DNA from: Pseudo-nitzschia pungens
Taxonomy: Eukaryota > Bacillariophyta > Bacillariophyceae > Bacillariales > Bacillariaceae
NCBI GenBank assembly: GCA_037355855.1
Contig: CM074768.1
Location: 2,046,001-2,110,000 of the forward strand
Length of the DNA: 64,000 nucleotides
Reading direction: 5' to 3'
Shown in pieces: positions 52,562-63,600 of this stretch. Position 1 is the first letter of the stretch, and each line of letters begins with the position of its first letter. A program made the translations under genes and the position numbers. A model generated the notes under the pieces. It saw only the letters and a list, made by a program, of their open reading frames with translations, was not told the origin of the DNA and ran no database searches.

Positions 52562-55500
52562 TTCATTGCTGTCCTCAATCCCACAAAATTTCCTGACCTC
52601 CATTCCTTTTCCAACACCACGCCTAAACCTGTTGGCCGCAAAGCATATGCACACTCCACCACTGATTTCCATCGTGGCCCATACACTACCCCTGCATACC
52701 TCCCGGCTTCTACGACCCTTACTGTTGGTTCCTCTGCTACCTCTGCTGATCCCGCCACTGATGTCTCTGATGCTTTGGTCACTCAATGGATTGCACGTCA
52801 ACATGGCTCCACCCCAACTGGCTCCTTTCAGGATCTTTCCACCAGTCCCACCCCTCCACGGCCTCCCATCACCAGCACGCCTCTCGCCCAATCTCAGCTG
52901 CCCCTTGCCTCTTCCCTGTCCCCTGGCCACCCTGCCAGGCTCCTTGCTGACAACAAGCCCAAACCCCCCACCCAACTTGTTGCTCGCATGGCTGATGGTT
53001 CCAGTTCGGTTGTTGCACACTTTGATGATCCAGTTGCTTGTCAGTCTGTTACCCATCTCCTTCAACAACACACCAGTCCTCACAACTGGTCGGCCTGCCT
53101 ACATCACACCTACCGCTGCAGCCAGGGCCGCTTCTCTACCCCCAACCTTGCCATGGTCGATCGTGGCGCAAATGGCTGTATTATTGGTCGTGACGCTTCC
53201 CTTATTTCTGTTGACGTCCCCAAACGGTTTGTCCATGTCACCGGCATTAACAACCACCAAATGCAAAACATTCCCATTGCCACTGCCGGAGCTTACTGCC
53301 AATCTAACCGTGGTCCTGTCATCCTCATTTTCCATGAATGTGCTTACACTGGGAAACATGATTCCATCATATCCTCTGCCCAGCTAGAAGCCCATCACCT
53401 CACCGTTGATGACCGATCCCTCAAATCTGGTGGGAAACAAATCATCTCCACACCTGATGGCTTTGTCTTTCCCCTCTCTATCAAGCATGGTCTCCCGTAC
53501 CTCCACATGCGTCCATTCACTCCAGCCGAGTATGATTCCCTCCCACATGTGATCATGACTTCTGATAAATTCTGGGATCCAACCCTCCTTGATAAAGATT
53601 ACCTTCCCAATGATCCCTCGTTCTTGGCCCTCTACCCTCCCAGTACCGCCGACCTCCCTCACCCTGACTTTGACCTGCAAGGCACCCCACGTAATCTTCC
53701 CACCAGGACTACTGACCCTTCCTCGACGTATCACCAGACCCTCCTCAACTCCGGTTCCAACGTCCACTTCCACGAGTTTGTCCATGTCCCTAGCATTGAC
53801 AACGATGGGCCTTCTGCCTCGGCCATCGCTGCTGGTTCATTTTGGCTTCACGATGCTGACTATTTTCACAGTGAACTTCTCGCTCGCTGCGCTTTCACCG
53901 CACTCCAATCCAAAATTGATCCATCTGACGATGACATCTCAGACCCCATCCTCTTTGCCACCGACCAACCTCGCACGTCGGCTGCCACTCCTCATGACTT
54001 TGCCGCCCTGAAACCATTCTTTGCCTGGATTCCCATTGACAGGATTCATGCCACCTTTCAGAACTCCACTCAATACGGTTCCATGCCCAACAGTCCTGAA
54101 GGCAACCTTTTCAAGCGTTACAAAGCACCTCAACCTGCCATGAATGTCCGTCCCTTTAATGATGATGTCCTCTCCGATGCCATCTATTGTGACACCCCCA
54201 CCATTGATGGAGGTTCCAAAATGGCTCAACTCTTCTTTGGACGCCTTTCACACATCATCCACGTTGAACCCATGAAAACTACCGGTGAATTCCTTTCCTG
54301 CTTCCAGAATTTTGTTCGCACCTGGGGACGACCACTTCGCCTGCTTTGTGACTCTGGTAAATACCAAGCCAGCAACCGTGTTCTTGACTACCTTCGCCTC
54401 CTCTGGATTCGGCTCTGGCAATCTGAACCATATTACCAACACCAAAACAAGTTTGAGCGACGCTATCAAACCTTTCTCCGCACTGTCAATCGTGTCATGG
54501 ATCGCACTGGCACCCCCCCTCACCTGTGGTTCCACTGCATGCAATATATTGCTGGCTTACTCAACCATATCTCTGACCCCACTCTCCATGATCGTCAACC
54601 CATTTTTATTGCCACTGGCACTCTTGGTGACATCTCTGCCTACACCGCATTCTTTTGGTTCGAGCCTGTCTACTTCAAAGTGGATGACTCCCCCTTTGGG
54701 TCTCCCACCGAACGCTTCGGGCATTTCGTTGGCCTCGCTGATCACGTCGGCAATGCCATGACCTTCAACATCTGGGTCCCTGACACCAACAAGATTGTCC
54801 CTCGGAGCAATGTCCGCACTGCTTTAGATGCCTCTACTCGCAACCAACGTGCTGGCACTTTCACTGATGATGCCTTCCTCGCCTGGCGTCAACACCTCAA
54901 TTCCTCTCACCTACCCACTGCCTCTGGTGACACTCCGTCTCGCACTGCGTATGATCCTCTTCCTGTCTCACCTGCTTCCTCTTCTGTTTATCGTGCCTCT
55001 GACACTTATGCCCAGATTGATGGCAAATGGCAAATTGTTCCACTCAAGCACAACTATGGGGAGATGGGTGATGCACCTTTTCGTCAGGTGGTCTACACCA
55101 AAGACAAAACGGGTACTCCACGCCTTGAATCAGATTTTGGTGATCCTGAACTTGCTTATCTTGACACAAGCGTCTCACCAGCTGATCCAAGCCTTGATTA
55201 CATTCCTGACACCGGTCCATCGAAGGTAGTTCTACTTGACCATGATGGCAATCCTGTATGCAACCAACATGGGGAGCTACAAACAATTGATGCCATCCCT
55301 CCTGATGATCTCATTGGACGTTCCTTCCTCATTTCCAATCCCGATGGCACAAGGACCCGAACCACTGTTGTCAGCATTCTTGACAAGCTCCAAACGAACC
55401 CTGACCTCATAAAGTTCAAATGCAACCACGACAATGACACTGTTGATGACGTCATTGCATACAATGACATCATGAATCACATCCATCGTGACGAAACTCA

Positions 55501-57552
55501 AGAAGATGGCCCATTGTGGGCCTTCAGACGCATTCTTGGACACCAAGGTCCATTAACTCACCGTCATCCCGACTACAAGGGAAGCCTTTACAATCTATGG
55601 GTTGAATGGGAAAACATGGAACGTACTTTTGAACCACTCAACATAATGGCAGCTGATGACCCTGTCACTGTGGCACAATATGCCAAGGAACACAACCTCT
55701 TACAAACCAGAGGTTGGAAACGACTTCGGCGCATTGTCAAACTGGCCAAACGTACCAAACAATTGGAGCGCCTCACCAAACAAGCCAAACTCAGATCCTT
55801 CAACACCAGTCCCAAATACCAATATGGATTCCAAGTCCCCAACAATCATGAAGAAGCTGTCCAACTGGACATCAAGAATGGCAACACCAAATGGCAAGAT
55901 GCCATCAAGCTTGAAATGCAACAACTCCATGAATATGACACCTTTATTGACAATGGACTCTTTGAAGCATCCAACATTCCTTCTGGATATCAACAAATCA
56001 AAGTCCACATGATCTTCGCAGTCAAACATGATGGACGTCACAAGGCAAGACTTGTAGCCAATGGCAATCTCACAGATGTACCACTTGACAGCGTGTATGC
56101 TGGTGTGGTGTCACTCCGGGGCCTTCGCATGTGCCTGTTTGCAGCTGAACTCAACTCCCTTGATGCATGGGGCACTGACATTGGAAATGCCTATTTAGAA
56201 GCCCTAACCTCTGAAAAGGTCTGCATCAAAGCAGGTCCAGAGTTTGGTCCACTCAAAGGTCACATGCTGCTTATCCACAAAGCTCTTTATGGCCTACGAT
56301 CTTCTGGGAAATGTTTTGGTGACCTTCTCGCTGCCTGCCTCATTGAACAAGGTTTTGAACGGTCCAAGAATGAAGCTGAAATCTTAATGCGTCCTGGCGT
56401 TAACAAACATGGGGAGCCTGTTTATGAATATGTGGCAACCTATGTTGATGATCTTTGTGTATGCATGTCAGAACCAAACCAATTTCTTGAAGTCCTCCAA
56501 GCTGAACCCTACAACTTCAAACTCAAAGGTTCAGGACCCATGCAATTCCATCTTGGATGTGGTTTCACAAGAGACAAACATGGGATCCTATGTATGGATC
56601 CATCCAAATTCATCTCCAAACTTGAAACCTCTTATCAGCAGATGTTTGGATGCGCACCTAAAACAAGAGCACAGTCTCCACTTGAAGAAAATGACCATCC
56701 TGAACTTGACACATCTGACTTCCTTGATGAAGAAGACACCAAGAAATACCAGAGCATGATTGGATCCCTCCAATGGCTTGTCACGATCGGGCGCTTTGAT
56801 ATTCAAACAGCTGTGATGACAATGTCTAGTTTCAGAACTCAACCAAGACAAGGCCACTTGGAACGTGCAAAACGCATCTACGGTTATGTAACAAAGTTCA
56901 AAGGATTCAAAATTCGCTTTCGCACTCAAGCTCCAGAACTCCCAGTTTCTGCCTCTGACAACAAGTCTCACGATTGGTCACTCAGTGTGTATGGTGAATG
57001 CAAAGAAGAACTGCCAACTGATGCACCAACACCACTTGGCAAACCTGTTGTCCTCAACCATTTCTATGATGCAAATCTCATGCATGATATTCTCTCTGGG
57101 AAAGCTGTCACTGGCATTCTGCATTTTGCAAACAAAACACCAATCATGTGGTTCTCCAAGAAACAATCCACTGTGGAAACTGCAACTTTTGGTGCTGAAT
57201 TTGTTGCAGCAAGGACATGCATTGAACAGATTGTAGACTTGCGCCAATCATTTCGATACATGGGTATCCCTGTCAAAGACACATCATTTGGATGGGGAGA
57301 CAATGAAAAGCAAGTACTCAGCGCTTCGCATTTCCTTATGCAAGACTCCACAAGAGACACAATATCCTCACATATCACTATGTTCGAGGCATGATTGCAC
57401 GAGGCTTCATCAACCTGCAACACATTGTTGGTAAGGACAACTGTGCTGACATCCTCACCAAACATTGGAGTCACAATTCTGTCTATTCCCTGATTAAACC
57501 CATCTTCAACTATGAAGAAGGCAACACCGGTGATCTTTTCATTCAAGATTGA
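52562..57552 (+). pseudogene. Copia A pol portion (protease, integrase, RT, RNase H), frameshifted near the end
   Basis: The frame is continuous with gag before insertion. Protease centre 'MVDRGANGCIIG' has Arg in place of the usual Ser/Thr after Asp, as known in some diatom copia lineages. Integrase shows 'LLCDSGKYQASNR' and 'QSEPYYQHQNKFERR'. Reverse transcriptase has 'WGTDIGNAYLEA' and the catalytic 'ATYVDDLCV'. RNase H has 'NHFYDANLMHDIL', 'GILHFANKTPIMWFSKKQ', 'TVETATFGAEFVAA' and 'FGWGDNEKQV'. The frame stops at 57394, but the conserved tail 'HYVRGMIARGFINLQHIVGK' and 'DNCADILTKHWS' continues in another frame to the TGA at 57550-57552. One base was therefore gained or lost near 57345-57360. 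It is predicted non-functional. Confidence 0.9.
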
Positions 57553-57609
57553 TGACATCATCCCCTGTTGGCAGATTGAACATGGCAAAATCAAGGAACA
57601 GATGGGGAG

Positions 57610-58083
57610 TGTTAAATTGTAACCAAAATCGGTTTTCGTTTGACAAACCCTTAACCCTACATACATTACATATGAACGCTCACACACTGCGCGAAAAGAA
57701 AATAAATCATTTTCTACTGGGTTCTCAGTACAAGAAAACAAGCAGCAGCAGCAGCAACCACTCAGTAGAATTAACAAGACAGCAACGTCGAATTCCCGAC
57801 AAGGTTGTTGTCCTCACATCTTTAGTTTAACTCTGATTTGAATACCTTGATACTTACATCCTGCTCCCTGAGCAGCTCCCTGTAGAACTACAAGCCTAAG
57901 ATCTAACTGACTGAGCCCCAAAGGTAGTTAGAATAGATCTGATCGATTCGTTCGGTCGTAGTGGTGAATCCGAGACTATCGATAGAACAGACCGGCACCT
58001 CAACCGGTTTGCATGCCTTTGCTCTTGCTGTATATCTCCAAGCTTGCCCTGGGACCTATCAGCTTAAACCAGTTTCAGCTACA
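57610..58083 (+). repeat. Copia A 3' LTR (474 bp)
   Basis: It begins TGTTAAATTGTAACC right after the purine tract GGAACAGATGGGGAG and ends TTTCAGCTACA. It contains a (CAG)n-like run at about 57740-57756. The last 97 bases match the 5' LTR. Confidence 0.9.
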
Positions 58084-58139
58084 TTTTAACATAAATGTCC
58101 CGTCAGTGTGTGATTATGGTGCATTTTATAGTAGCTATG

Positions 58140-58950
58140 CCCTTCCAGTAGGATTTGTACCAGATCTACGTACCCCAACTCTTAGCAACCCAATATTATA
58201 AGATGTACAGGATGCTAAGATACAGACGCAACTGTAGAACTGAAAGGGGGATACTAGACAGGATACTAGACAGGATGCTAGACAGGATGCTAGACAGAAT
58301 GCTAGGCCCTTCCAGTAGGATTTGTACCAGATCTACGTACCCCAACTCTTAACAGCCCTAAATTATAAGATATATTGCTGGATGCTAAGATACAGACGGA
58401 ACTGAAGATCTGAAAAGGTGATACTAAACAGGATGCTAGACAGAATGCTAGGCCCTTCCAGTAGGATTTGTACCAGATCTACATACCCCAACTCTTAACA
58501 GCCCTAAATTATAAGATACACAGGGTGCTAAGATAAGGACGGAACTGTAGATCTGAAAAGGCGATACTAAACAGGATGCTAGACAGGATGCTAGGCCCTT
58601 CCACCAGTAGGATTTGTACCAGATCTACATACCCCAAGACTTAGCAGTTCTATAATATGAGATATATTGGATGCTAAGATAAGAACGGAACTGTAGGAGA
58701 ATCAAAAAGGAGGCGATACTAAACAGGATGCTAGACAGGATGCTAGGCCCTTCCAGTAGGATTTGTACCGGATCCACATACCCGAAGTCTTAGCACCCCC
58801 GTATATTATTAGAGATACAGGGTGCTAAGATAAGGATGGAACTGTAGATGTGAAAAGGCGATACTAAACAGGATGCTATACAGGATGCTAGGCCCTTCTA
58901 GTAGGATTAGTACCAGATTTACATACCCCAAGTCTTAGCTACAATTAGTA
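58140..58950. repeat. About 147-bp tandem repeat, 6 copies
   Basis: The landmark CCCTTCCAGTAGGATTTGTACC starts at 58140, 58307, 58453, 58596, 58748 and 58893 (spacing 143-167). Within each unit the 10-12-bp motif (AC)AGGATGCTAG occurs one to four times. It is related to the GGCTTAGCAACA repeat at 31800 only in style. Confidence 0.95.
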
Positions 58951-58954
58951 CTAG

Positions 58955-59330
58955 AATAGGGTGCTGCTATTAGTAGATTCATCTGAGGACTAGCCTAGAA
59001 TCAACTGAGGGTAGATTAACTACTAAAATTACCAGTAACTACTACTAATAGTAGAAGTTGCTATTAGTAGTGGATTTGTCTGGAGAGTAGCCTAGAATCA
59101 ACTGAGGATAGATCTACTACTTCAACCACCAGTTACTACTAATACTACTACTAGTAGTAGTAGTATAGGGTGCTATTAGTAGTAGATTCATCTGAGGACT
59201 AGCCTAGAATCAACTGAGGATAGATCTACTACTAAAACCACCAGTCACTACTATTAGTACTAGTAGAGGGTGCTATTAGTAGTTGATTTGTCTGAAGACT
59301 AGTCTAGAATCAACTGAGGATAGATCGGTG
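58955..59330. repeat. About 105-bp tandem repeat, 4 copies
   Basis: 'GGTGCTATTAGTAGATTCAT' / 'CTAGAATCAACTGAGGATAG' recurs at about 58961, 59050, 59168 and 59268, separated by variable ACTACTAGTAG tracts. Confidence 0.85.
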
Positions 59331-59940
59331 CATTATAAGGTGCATTTAGAAGTGCATTGTACGGTTCATTATTGATACAGGCTTATGTATAAGATTTGAA
59401 ATCAAAAGTGATTTCAAGTACGGTAAGGTTACCATACCGTTGCGAAATGCTGTAGTGCTCCTATTGACGTGATTAACGCATGTATTCTTACAATAAGAGT
59501 GAGGTTATTCACTAGTTGCTAGGGATTCATTCTCACAACCGTAAACCTTGTTCATTTTAATGTACGTTGCAATATGGCACATTTTACTGTGCATTTTACG
59601 TTGAATTATATCGTGCATTTATTGTACGGTGCAATACGGTGCATTTTGAAGTGCATTGTACGGTGCATTATTTTGCATTTTGAAGAGCATTGTACGGTTC
59701 ATTATTGATACAGGCTTATGTATAAGATTTGAAATCAAAAGTGATTTCAACTAACATAACCTTACCATACAAGTACCATATCGTACCGTAAACCTTACGA
59801 GTACTTGTTCATTTTCATGTACGTTGCAATATGGCACATTTTACTGTGTATTTTACGTTGAATTATATCGTGCATTTATTGTACGGTGCAATATGGTGCA
59901 TTTTGCAGTGCATTGTACGGTGCATTTTGAGCAATATTTC
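59331..59940. repeat. Duplicated TGCATTTTACGGTGCATT repeat region
   Basis: A segment with GATACAGGCTTATGTATAAG followed by a 17-base inverted repeat (GAAATCAAAAGTGATTTC) occurs at about 59367-59420 and 59697-59750. The segment 'TGTACGTTGCAATATGGCAC' occurs at about 59561 and 59818. GTGCATT heptamers recur throughout. Two tandem units of about 260-330 bp. Confidence 0.85.
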
Positions 59941-60265
59941 AGTGTACTAACTGAAATACCGGTAATAATAAATTTTAACGTCTCAATTCTGAATTAAATA
60001 AGGTCATCACACTAAAATACTGGTAATAATAAACTTTTAACGTCTTTATTTCAAACAAAATACACTCATCGTATATGAGTGCAACTCAAATACCTGAAAA
60101 AACATTATCTAACGTCAAACTTTCCAACTGTAAAAGCCATTTTAATTTTTTATAATCTTTCAGTAGGATTAAAAATCAAATACCATTTTTAATTGTTCAA
60201 TTCTCCGTAGAAGCCTACTATTAAAAAGTTTTATATACCATTTTTGAACCATTTCCCACTCTCAG
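59941..60265. other. AT-rich spacer before the DNA-element cluster
   Basis: An 'ATACCGGTAATAATAAA' + 'TTTAACGTCT' block is present twice (about 59957 and 60017). No gene. Confidence 0.5.
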
Positions 60266-60658
60266 CGTCCGAAAACTGGTTCGCGACCCCTCCCAAGAAT
60301 TTATTTAGGGGGGTCGCGATTTATTCCTGGCTCATTTTGACGTAGCTCGATTCCTAGCTCTCTCGCGATTCGCAACCCCAATCGCGACCCAGTAACTACC
60401 TCAATTACGAGAAAAAAAAATAAAGACCCAAATTTTTTTTCAATCTGACTCATTATTACTGACCCTACCATCATTATATATTATGAGACTGTTGCAGAAA
60501 TTCACTCCCAAAAATTGATTTCTCATCCCGACACAAAGTATTTCCCATCACACCCCTCAAGAAATTCATCACAAAAATCACAATTATTACCCGAAGCCCA
60601 GGAATCGCGACCCCCATGAAAAAAAATTTTGAAACACTATGATGCAAAATATAAGTCT
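60266..60658 (+). mobile_element. CGTCCG element copy 3, left end only
   Basis: This is the left terminus CGTCCGAAAACTGGTTCGCG and 393 bases matching 40095-40507. It stops at 'ATAAGTCT' exactly where copy 2 begins with its own terminus. Copy 3 was therefore invaded by copy 2 and should resume beyond the window's right edge. Confidence 0.85.
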
Positions 60659-61056
60659 CGTCCGAAAACTGGTTCGCGACCCATCGCGACCAATCGCGAC
60701 CGGATCGCGACCCAATCGCGACTTGTCTAAAAAAAACGCGACCCCAATTTTTTATTTCACAACCTTTTTTCCATTATTCTCCACTTTTTTCCATTATTCT
60801 CAACCACATTTCTCCCTTTTCTCAACTCCCCCAACGTGTCGACGGAAATGTTCTGTTCTAGACCCTGACATTCAGTCCCTCTTCACATTTTCATTCCATT
60901 TTACACATTTGACACACTTGACTCAACACAACAAATAATTTTTAATCCAATTTACTTCAATCACACAAAAGTGTTTCGTCACGCACCTTTGTCAACTTTT
61001 TTTTTCAGTGGTGTCACATCACATACCGGAATCGCATCACAAAAACACACACCACC

Positions 61057-61821
61057 ATGCCGAAAGCTTCCTCCGACCCAAGGCACTTTGCCAATGAGCC
61101 CAGAATACCCAAGACATTCCAATGTCGCAACTGCATTGCCTCCGGAAGAAGAAGAAAATCAAAATCCTTCAAGGGATACAAACAAGAATCGAGCCACTTT
61201 CACACCTACCGATATGTATCTCAAGGCCTCTCCAGGCATCTCTATTCCAACAGTGATTGCCGAACTTATTATGTTACTAAGAACGATCTTATGGATTTTA
61301 TTTCTTCTGCGAAAGCCGAAGTCACCCTCCCTTTGGTCCGACACACACCATCACAGTATGGACTGACAATGACACTAGGCAGCAAGCAGCAACACGTCGA
61401 TAATACAGGGGGGACAGCAAGCAGCAGCAACGCGTCGATAATACAGAGGGGGGACAGCAAGCAGCAGCAACGCGTCGATAATACAGGGGGGACAGCAAGC
61501 AGCAAGCAGCAACGCGTCGATAATACAGGGGGGACAGCAAGCAGCAGCAACGCGTCGATAATACAGGGGGGGACAGCAAGCAGCAAGCAGCAACACATCG
61601 ATAATACAGGGGGGACAGCAAGCAGCAGAAACGCGTCGATTATAAAGGGGGGGACAGCAAGCAGCAAGCAGCAATGCGTCGATAATACAAACGCGTCGAT
61701 AATACAGGGGGGGACAGCAAGCAGCAGCAACGCGTCGATAATACAGGGGGGGACAGCAAGCAGCAGCAACGCGTCGATAATACAAGGGGGGGGACAGCAA
61801 GCAGCAGCAACGCGTCGATAA
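61057..61821 (+). CDS. Zinc-finger ORF of the CGTCCG element, running into the minisatellite
   Basis: 254 codons, of which only the first 108 or so are unique. The start ATG follows CACCACC, a good initiation context, some 400 bases inside the element terminus. Cys23, Cys26, His61 and Cys68 ('FQCRNC' and 'GLSRHLYSNSDC') form a possible CCHC zinc finger, as in the N-terminal finger of Plavaka/KDZ-type (CACTA-like) transposases. From base 61380 the frame is minisatellite (SSNASIIQGGTA repeats). It is most likely the 5' remnant of the transposase or accessory gene of the family, the rest having been replaced by repeats. It could instead be a captured host exon. Confidence 0.5.
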   Translation: MPKASSDPRHFANEPRIPKTFQCRNCIASGRRRKSKSFKGYKQESSHFHTYRYVSQGLSRHLYSNSDCRTYYVTKNDLMDFISSAKAEVTLPLVRHTPSQYGLTMTLGSKQQHVDNTGGTASSSNASIIQRGDSKQQQRVDNTGGTASSKQQRVDNTGGTASSSNASIIQGGTASSKQQHIDNTGGTASSRNASIIKGGTASSKQQCVDNTNASIIQGGTASSSNASIIQGGTASSSNASIIQGGGQQAAATRR

Positions 61822-63172
61822 TACAAACAGCAACGCGTCGATAATACAAACGCGTCGATAATCCAGGGGGGGACAGCAAGCAGCAGCAACGCGTCGATAA
61901 TACAGGGGGGGGTCAGCACGCATCAAGCAGCAGCAACGCGTCGATAGTACGAGGGGGGACAGCAAGCAGCAACGCGTCGATAATACAGGGGGGACAGCAA
62001 GCAGCAACAAGCAGCAGCAACGCGTCGATAATACAGGGGGGACAGCAAGCAGCAGCAACGCGTCGATAATACAGGGGGGACAGCAAGCAGCAGCAACGCG
62101 TCGATAATACAGGGGGGACAGCAAGAAGCAGCAAGCAGATAGAGGTGATGAGTGAACGAGGCAATCAAAAAATTCGATTTTCCAGTACAAATTGTAGAGG
62201 GATTTATGTCGAAAAAGAAATTTATACAGGGGGACAGCAAGCAGCAGCAAGCAGCAACGCGTCGATAATACAGGGGGGGACAGCAAGCAGCAAGCAGCAA
62301 CGAACGCGTCGACAATACAGGGGGGACAGCAAGCAGCAAGCAGCAACGAACGCGTCGAAAATACAGGGGGGGGACAGCAAGCAGCAAACAGCAACGCGTC
62401 AAAAATACAGGGGTGGGACAGCGAGCAGCAAGCAGCAACGAACGCGTCGACAATACAGGGGGGGGACAGCAAGCAGCAGCAACGCGTCTCGATAATACAA
62501 ACGCGTCGATAATACAGGGGGGACAGCAAGCAGCAGCAAGCAGCAACGCGTCGATAATACAGGGGGGGACAGCAAGCAGCAGCAACGCGTCTCGATAATA
62601 CAAACGCGTCGATAACACAGGGGGGACAGCAAGCAGCAGCAAGCAGCAACGCGTCGACAATACAGGGGGGGACAGCAAGCAGCAAGCAGCAACGAACGCG
62701 TCGAAAATACAGGGGGGGGACAGCAAGCAGCAAGAAGCAGCAACGAACGCGTCGACAATACAGGGGGGGGACAGCAAGCAGCAGCAACGCGTCTCGATAA
62801 TACAAACGCGTCGATAATACAGGGGGGACAGCAAACAGCAAACAGCAACGCGTCAAAAATACAGGGGTGGGACAGCGAGCAGCAAGCAGCAGCAACGCGT
62901 CGATAATACAGGGGTGGGACAGCGAGCAGCAGCAACGCGTCAAAAATACAGGGGGGACAGCAAGCAGCAGCAACGCGTCGATAATACAGGGGGGACAGCA
63001 AGCAGAAACGCGTCGATAATACAGGGTGGGAAGCAGCAACGCGTCGATAATACTACAAGGGGGGGGACAGCAAGCAGGAGCAACGCGTCGATAATACAGG
63101 GGGGCACAGCAAGCAGCAAACAGCAGCAACGCGTCGATAATACAGGGGGGATAATACACGAGAATATTTTTT
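61380..63172 (-). repeat. Minisatellite in copy 2 (GTCGATAATACAGGGGGGAC units)
   Basis: The complement of the copy 1 array, about 45 units of 36-55 bases over 1.8 kb. It is more than 450 bases longer than in copy 1. Some units carry CGAACGCGTCGACAATAC or CGTCAAAAATAC variants. A spacer at about 62140-62226 ('AGGTGATGAGTGAACGAGGC') breaks it. The junction at the far end (ACACGAGAATATTTTTTAAA) matches 44352-44385 in complement. Confidence 0.95.
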
Positions 63173-63239
63173 AAAGAACTATCGCGTCGACAGCAAGCAG
63201 CAAGCAGCAACGCGTCGTCGTTCCTCAAAATAACAACAA

Positions 63240-63600
63240 ACATCCTGTTAGAAGCGATCGTAGCGATCGTACCCCCGTCGGCCCTCTCTGGAGCGATCGT
63301 ACCGTTCGTCGTCGTCGTTCGTCGTTCGTCGTACCCGATCGTCCCGGTCCAAAGCGATCGTACCCGCCGTCGTCCCTGTCCGAAGCGATCGTACCTTCCT
63401 CTTTGTCGTTGCCGTCGTTCCCCTATGGAAAGACGAAAGTAAAAACAACAACAAACACCCTGTTAGAAGCGATCGTAGCGATCGTACCCCCATCGTCCCT
63501 CTCTGGAGCGATTGTACCCCCGTCGGCCATCTCTGGAGCGATCGTACCTTCGTCGTCGTCGTCGTCGTCCGTCTCCGCACCAATCGGTTGTGATTTTCGT
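63240..63600. repeat. GCGATCGTAC / GTCGTC repeats of copy 2
   Basis: 'AGAAGCGATCGTAGCGATCG' followed by 'TACCCCCGTCGGCCCTCTCT' occurs at about 63250 and 63467, with GGAGCGATCGTACC repeated between. It corresponds in position to 43905-44340 of copy 1 but has diverged strongly. Confidence 0.75.

Larger units (their letters stand above)
38362..58083 (+). mobile_element. Copia A: Ty1/copia LTR retrotransposon, interrupted and degraded
   Basis: It is bounded by LTRs beginning TGTTAAATTGTAA and ending CAGCTACA. Gag lies at the left and protease-integrase-RT-RNase H at the right, in the copia order. A 12,467-bp DNA element sits inside the coding frame. Three defects are visible: a 364-bp deletion in the 5' LTR, the insertion, and a frameshift near 57350. 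No target duplication is seen (TAAAT on the left, TTTTA on the right), so one flank was probably rearranged. Confidence 0.9.

Noticed and set aside
61375..63243. 622-codon minus-strand frame
   Set aside because: It is entirely minisatellite, and two other frames on the same strand are also open.
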